Origin: JBEKIK01 sp963845975
GTDB taxonomy: Bacteria > Planctomycetota > Planctomycetia > Pirellulales > Thermoguttaceae
NCBI GenBank assembly: GCA_963845975.1
Contig: CAWJUD010000001.1
Location: 1,798,001-1,862,000 of the forward strand
Direction of reading: 5' to 3'
Length of the DNA stretch: 64,000 nucleotides
Within the stretch, counting starts at the first letter, position 1, and each line of letters opens with the position of its first letter. A program made the translations under genes and the position numbers. Shown piece by piece: positions 62,391-64,000 of this stretch. The notes under the pieces were generated by a model. That model was not told the origin of the DNA and did not search any database. It was given only the letters and a program-made list of their open reading frames with translations.

Positions 62391-62453
62391 GTTGTCGGTT
62401 GTCAGTTTGCAGTTTTCAGTTCCGCATTCTGCATTCTGAATTCTGCATTTCCC
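62391..62453. repeat. Heptad array spanning the capsid-cement gene gap
   Basis: Nine units in phase: GTTGTCG, GTTGTCA, GTTTGCA, GTTTTCA, GTTCCGC, ATTCTGC, ATTCTGA, ATTCTGC, ATTTCCC. It runs from just upstream of the capsid gene's ribosome binding site to the stop codon of the cement gene. Confidence 0.85.
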
Positions 62454-62456
62454 TTT

Positions 62457-62918
62457 TTACACTCCGCCGGTCATGACAGTGGAACGAACGTCGACCAGCA
62501 CGCTGGTCGTGGCGACGGCTTCGCGCTTGGCCACGCGCCCCATGGCACGATTGCTTTGAGCGACTGTTACCGCTTGTTGATTCAAGAGGGCCGTGCCCGC
62601 GGCGTTTTCATTTACGCCCATCAGGTTGCCCAACTCGAATGTCCCGCTGGGACAATCGAATTCGAACACGCCGGTGGTGGCCACGCGTATCGGAGCGGTC
62701 TCGCCCGACCGGCTCCGCTGCATGGCCACGCCCAGAAATTTGCTGGTAAACAGCTCCTGATTGGCTTCTTTCGTATTTTGGTCCGCTTGGCTCGACGCCG
62801 GCCGGGCATCGTCGGTTTCCTGATAAACCAGGTCGCCGATCTCGATCGCCGTCGCCGCATCAACCGCCGCAATCACGGGATTCGTGTCCCCATATCGCCA
62901 ACGCATCTTGTCGGTCAT
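62457..62918 (-). CDS. DUF2190-like capsid decoration (cement) protein
   Basis: 153 residues from the ATG at 62918, chosen because ACGGAGGAATAAA is an excellent ribosome binding site directly before it; the longer frame to 63008 reads through repeats. Features: TNPVIAAVDAATAIEIGDLVYQ, FLGVAMQRSRSGETAPIRVATTGVFEFDCPSGTFELGNLMGV. These match small beta-barrel proteins that stabilise heads of HK97-type capsids. It lies directly before the capsid gene. Confidence 0.68.
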   Translation of the reverse strand: MTDKMRWRYGDTNPVIAAVDAATAIEIGDLVYQETDDARPASSQADQNTKEANQELFTSKFLGVAMQRSRSGETAPIRVATTGVFEFDCPSGTFELGNLMGVNENAAGTALLNQQAVTVAQSNRAMGRVAKREAVATTSVLVDVRSTVMTGGV

Positions 62919-62938
62919 TTTATTCCTCCGTTTTTGAA

Positions 62939-63040
62939 GTAAGTTTTCAGTTCTCGGTTTTCGGTTGTTTTCCTTTGTTGAGCGTCGCATAAACGATGTT
63001 GTAATCATCGTTTAGCCCCGGAGTTCGCTCCGGGAGTTTT
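62939..63040. repeat. Heptad array and GTTTAGCC-type palindrome
   Basis: 62939-62973 reads GTAAGTT, TTCAGTT, CTCGGTT, TTCGGTT, GTTTTCC in phase. 62989-63007 is a small inverted repeat (AAACGATG / CATCGTTT). 63008-63035 is the TTTAGCCCCGGAGTTCGCTC palindrome with its complement, of the GCTAAA-ended family. Confidence 0.7.
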
Positions 63041-63063
63041 TCCCGCAAATTTGATTCTCTGCT

Positions 63064-63651
63064 TCAGGTAATGGCTTCCGCAAAAGACCTGGCATCCAAC
63101 TCGGCTGCGCCGTACGCCGCATTCTGGTCGCGGGAACACGGCTTCCCCAATGTCTTGTGGGATCCGCTTTGCGCCCCTTTTTTGCCGATTGCGCCCTGGC
63201 CGGCAAACATGCAACATTCGCTCCGCGATTCCCGTAAAATTTGGTCCGCTCCCGCGCCCTCCAACGTCCGCACCAGCCGCGCCCGCTCCTCGATCAATTC
63301 CCGGATCGCTTCCTCGTTTTCCGCTTCCAGCAACAATTCCAAAAACTGCTCGCTGACAATAGTCTTGTCTTTAGGATCTTTGCTGTCCGGATCGGGGAAA
63401 TTGAATTCCCGCAGCAATCGCCGCACTGTTTCATGTTTTTGATGCGTCGCCTCCAAGGCCGTGAGCCGCTCCACCTCGGCCTTAAGCCTCCGTTGCTCTT
63501 CAAGAGCTTCGCGGCAAAGCTGTTCGACCAGTTCGGGATAATCCCGTTTCAAATCTTCCGCCGTAAACGCCCGCGCCTTGTCAACCGGCATAGGGACTGT
63601 CCCGATTTTCGTGTCAACGAAAATGGGACTGTCCCTTTTAGGCTGCGGCAT
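63064..63651 (-). CDS. Scaffold-like coiled-coil protein, probably split from the protease gene
   Basis: 195 residues. Residues 28-150 are strongly helical and charged (TAEDLKRDYPELVEQLCREALEEQRRLKAEVERLTALEA; ELLLEAENEEAIRELIEERARLV), as in head scaffolding proteins. The first ~25 residues (MPQPKRDSPIFVDTKIGTVP) are translated from a palindrome at 63593-63635 and are probably not ancestral. The protease domain of the overlapping upstream frame ends just before this palindrome, so the two probably once formed one protease-scaffold gene. The C terminus (SARSFAEAI-like) is typical of such fusions. The real translation start is uncertain. Confidence 0.6.
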   Translation of the reverse strand: MPQPKRDSPIFVDTKIGTVPMPVDKARAFTAEDLKRDYPELVEQLCREALEEQRRLKAEVERLTALEATHQKHETVRRLLREFNFPDPDSKDPKDKTIVSEQFLELLLEAENEEAIRELIEERARLVRTLEGAGADQILRESRSECCMFAGQGAIGKKGAQSGSHKTLGKPCSRDQNAAYGAAELDARSFAEAIT

Positions 63652-64000
63652 ATCACCTTCGCCGGGCGCCCTTGGGCGGCGGATTCAAACAAACTGCGAG
63701 TCGTGGCCGGATCGGCCACCAGATCGACGCTCTGCACCTTGGTAATCGCCTCGACGACGATCTGATCGCCCTGGCGCACGGTCCGGGCCTCGACGTTGTG
63801 CGAAAAACCCACGTTTTCCGGGGCGTGTTCGGCGTCCCAGATAAGCTGCTCGGCCAAGGCGTGCTTGGGATTAAAGTAAAAATCGGCGAACAAGCCCTCG
63901 CCCGGCCGCGCATTGACGCTGCGAATCGTGCCTATGCGATCCTGATAATCGCGCGGCGCGCCCGGATTGCCCTTGGGATGGTTCACGTTAACCTTGGCGT
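63549..64000 (-). CDS. Phage-like prohead protease, partial at the window edge
   Basis: The frame is open through the right edge, so the N terminus is missing. Visible part: VNHPKGNPGAPRDYQDRIGTIRSVNA, FADFYFNPKHALAEQLIWDAEHAPENVGFSHNVEARTVRQGDQIVVEAITKVQSVDLVADPATTRSLFE. GFSH followed by a strand and VDLVADPATT is the signature of prohead serine proteases that mature the capsid. After SLFESAAQ the frame enters a palindrome and yields an Arg-rich tail (SLTRKSGQSLCRLTRRGRLRRK) that is probably not native. A frameshift or insertion here separates it from the scaffold part. Confidence 0.75.
   Translation of the reverse strand, partial: AKVNVNHPKGNPGAPRDYQDRIGTIRSVNARPGEGLFADFYFNPKHALAEQLIWDAEHAPENVGFSHNVEARTVRQGDQIVVEAITKVQSVDLVADPATTRSLFESAAQGRPAKVICRSLKGTVPFSLTRKSGQSLCRLTRRGRLRRKI
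63593..63635. repeat. GGGACTGTCCC palindromic element inside the protease-scaffold region
   Basis: GGGACTGTCCC occurs at 63593-63603 and 63625-63635. GATTTTCG and CGAAAAT between them pair around TGTCAA, so the whole 43 bases form a hairpin. A related GGGACAGTCCCC lies near 56567. The element sits exactly where the protease frame ends and the scaffold frame begins. Confidence 0.75.

Noticed and set aside
54990..64000. Contractile tail or secretion-system (T6SS/eCIS) cluster
   Set aside because: No sheath, baseplate-wedge, VgrG or ATPase genes are visible; capsid and prohead-protease genes point to a head-bearing phage-like particle.

Overview
The window looks like chromosomal DNA of a diderm, flagellated planctomycete (Pirellulales/Phycisphaerae-like). 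This is inferred from gene content, not from a marker gene. Supporting features are PEP-CTERM secreted proteins, a P-ring and L-ring flagellum, a DUF481 beta-barrel, secreted HEAT-type proteins, glycogen genes with GH57 enzymes, and intergenic DNA crowded with palindromes. No rRNA, tRNA or CRISPR array was recognised.

Layout. 1-2.7 kb: type IV pilus/type II secretion inner-membrane genes (PilM/N-like, then a frameshifted PilO/P-like gene). 2.8-5.2 kb: two secreted proteins of unknown role. 5.66-7.2 kb: a complete IS1182-type insertion sequence. 7.4-13.2 kb: a secreted double-CxxC protein and a 994-residue repetitive PEP-CTERM adhesin. 13.8-17.6 kb: an acyl-CoA/ACP synthetase next to an LplT-like transporter fused to a PlsC acyltransferase, together a re-cut LplT-Aas lysophospholipid repair system. 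17.8-25 kb: DUF481 barrel, glgC (frameshifted), receiver-like protein, secreted protein, DedA, ApbE and a 57-residue two-cluster ferredoxin. 25.5-25.8 kb: a PEP-CTERM gene remnant.

25.8-43.5 kb is the flagellar locus. The minus-strand run flgF-flgG-flgA-flgH-flgI-flgJ-flgN-flgK-flgL diverges from plus-strand fliC-fliD-fliS. FlgL, flagellin and FliD are all greatly enlarged by beta-rich insert modules. 43.7-46 kb: bioD (frameshifted) and tyrosine phenol-lyase. 46.1-53.4 kb: alpha-glucan cluster (GH57 glucanotransferase-like, galT, a second GH57, glgA). 53.8-54.4 kb: pyrE. 55-64 kb: a minus-strand phage-like virion module (prohead protease, split scaffold, cement protein, capsid, collar protein, tail genes) that runs off the right edge.

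The strongest unexplained signal is between the genes. Many spacers consist of degenerate heptanucleotide arrays of several unrelated sequence families, all with a strict 7-bp period. They repeatedly abut start codons (often where a Shine-Dalgarno would be) or stop codons, sometimes supplying the last codons or, in flgH, part of the signal peptide. They are found equally in host operons and in the phage-like module. A second layer is made of dispersed REP-like palindromes. Five single-base frameshifts in four otherwise conserved genes suggest either sequence errors or decay.
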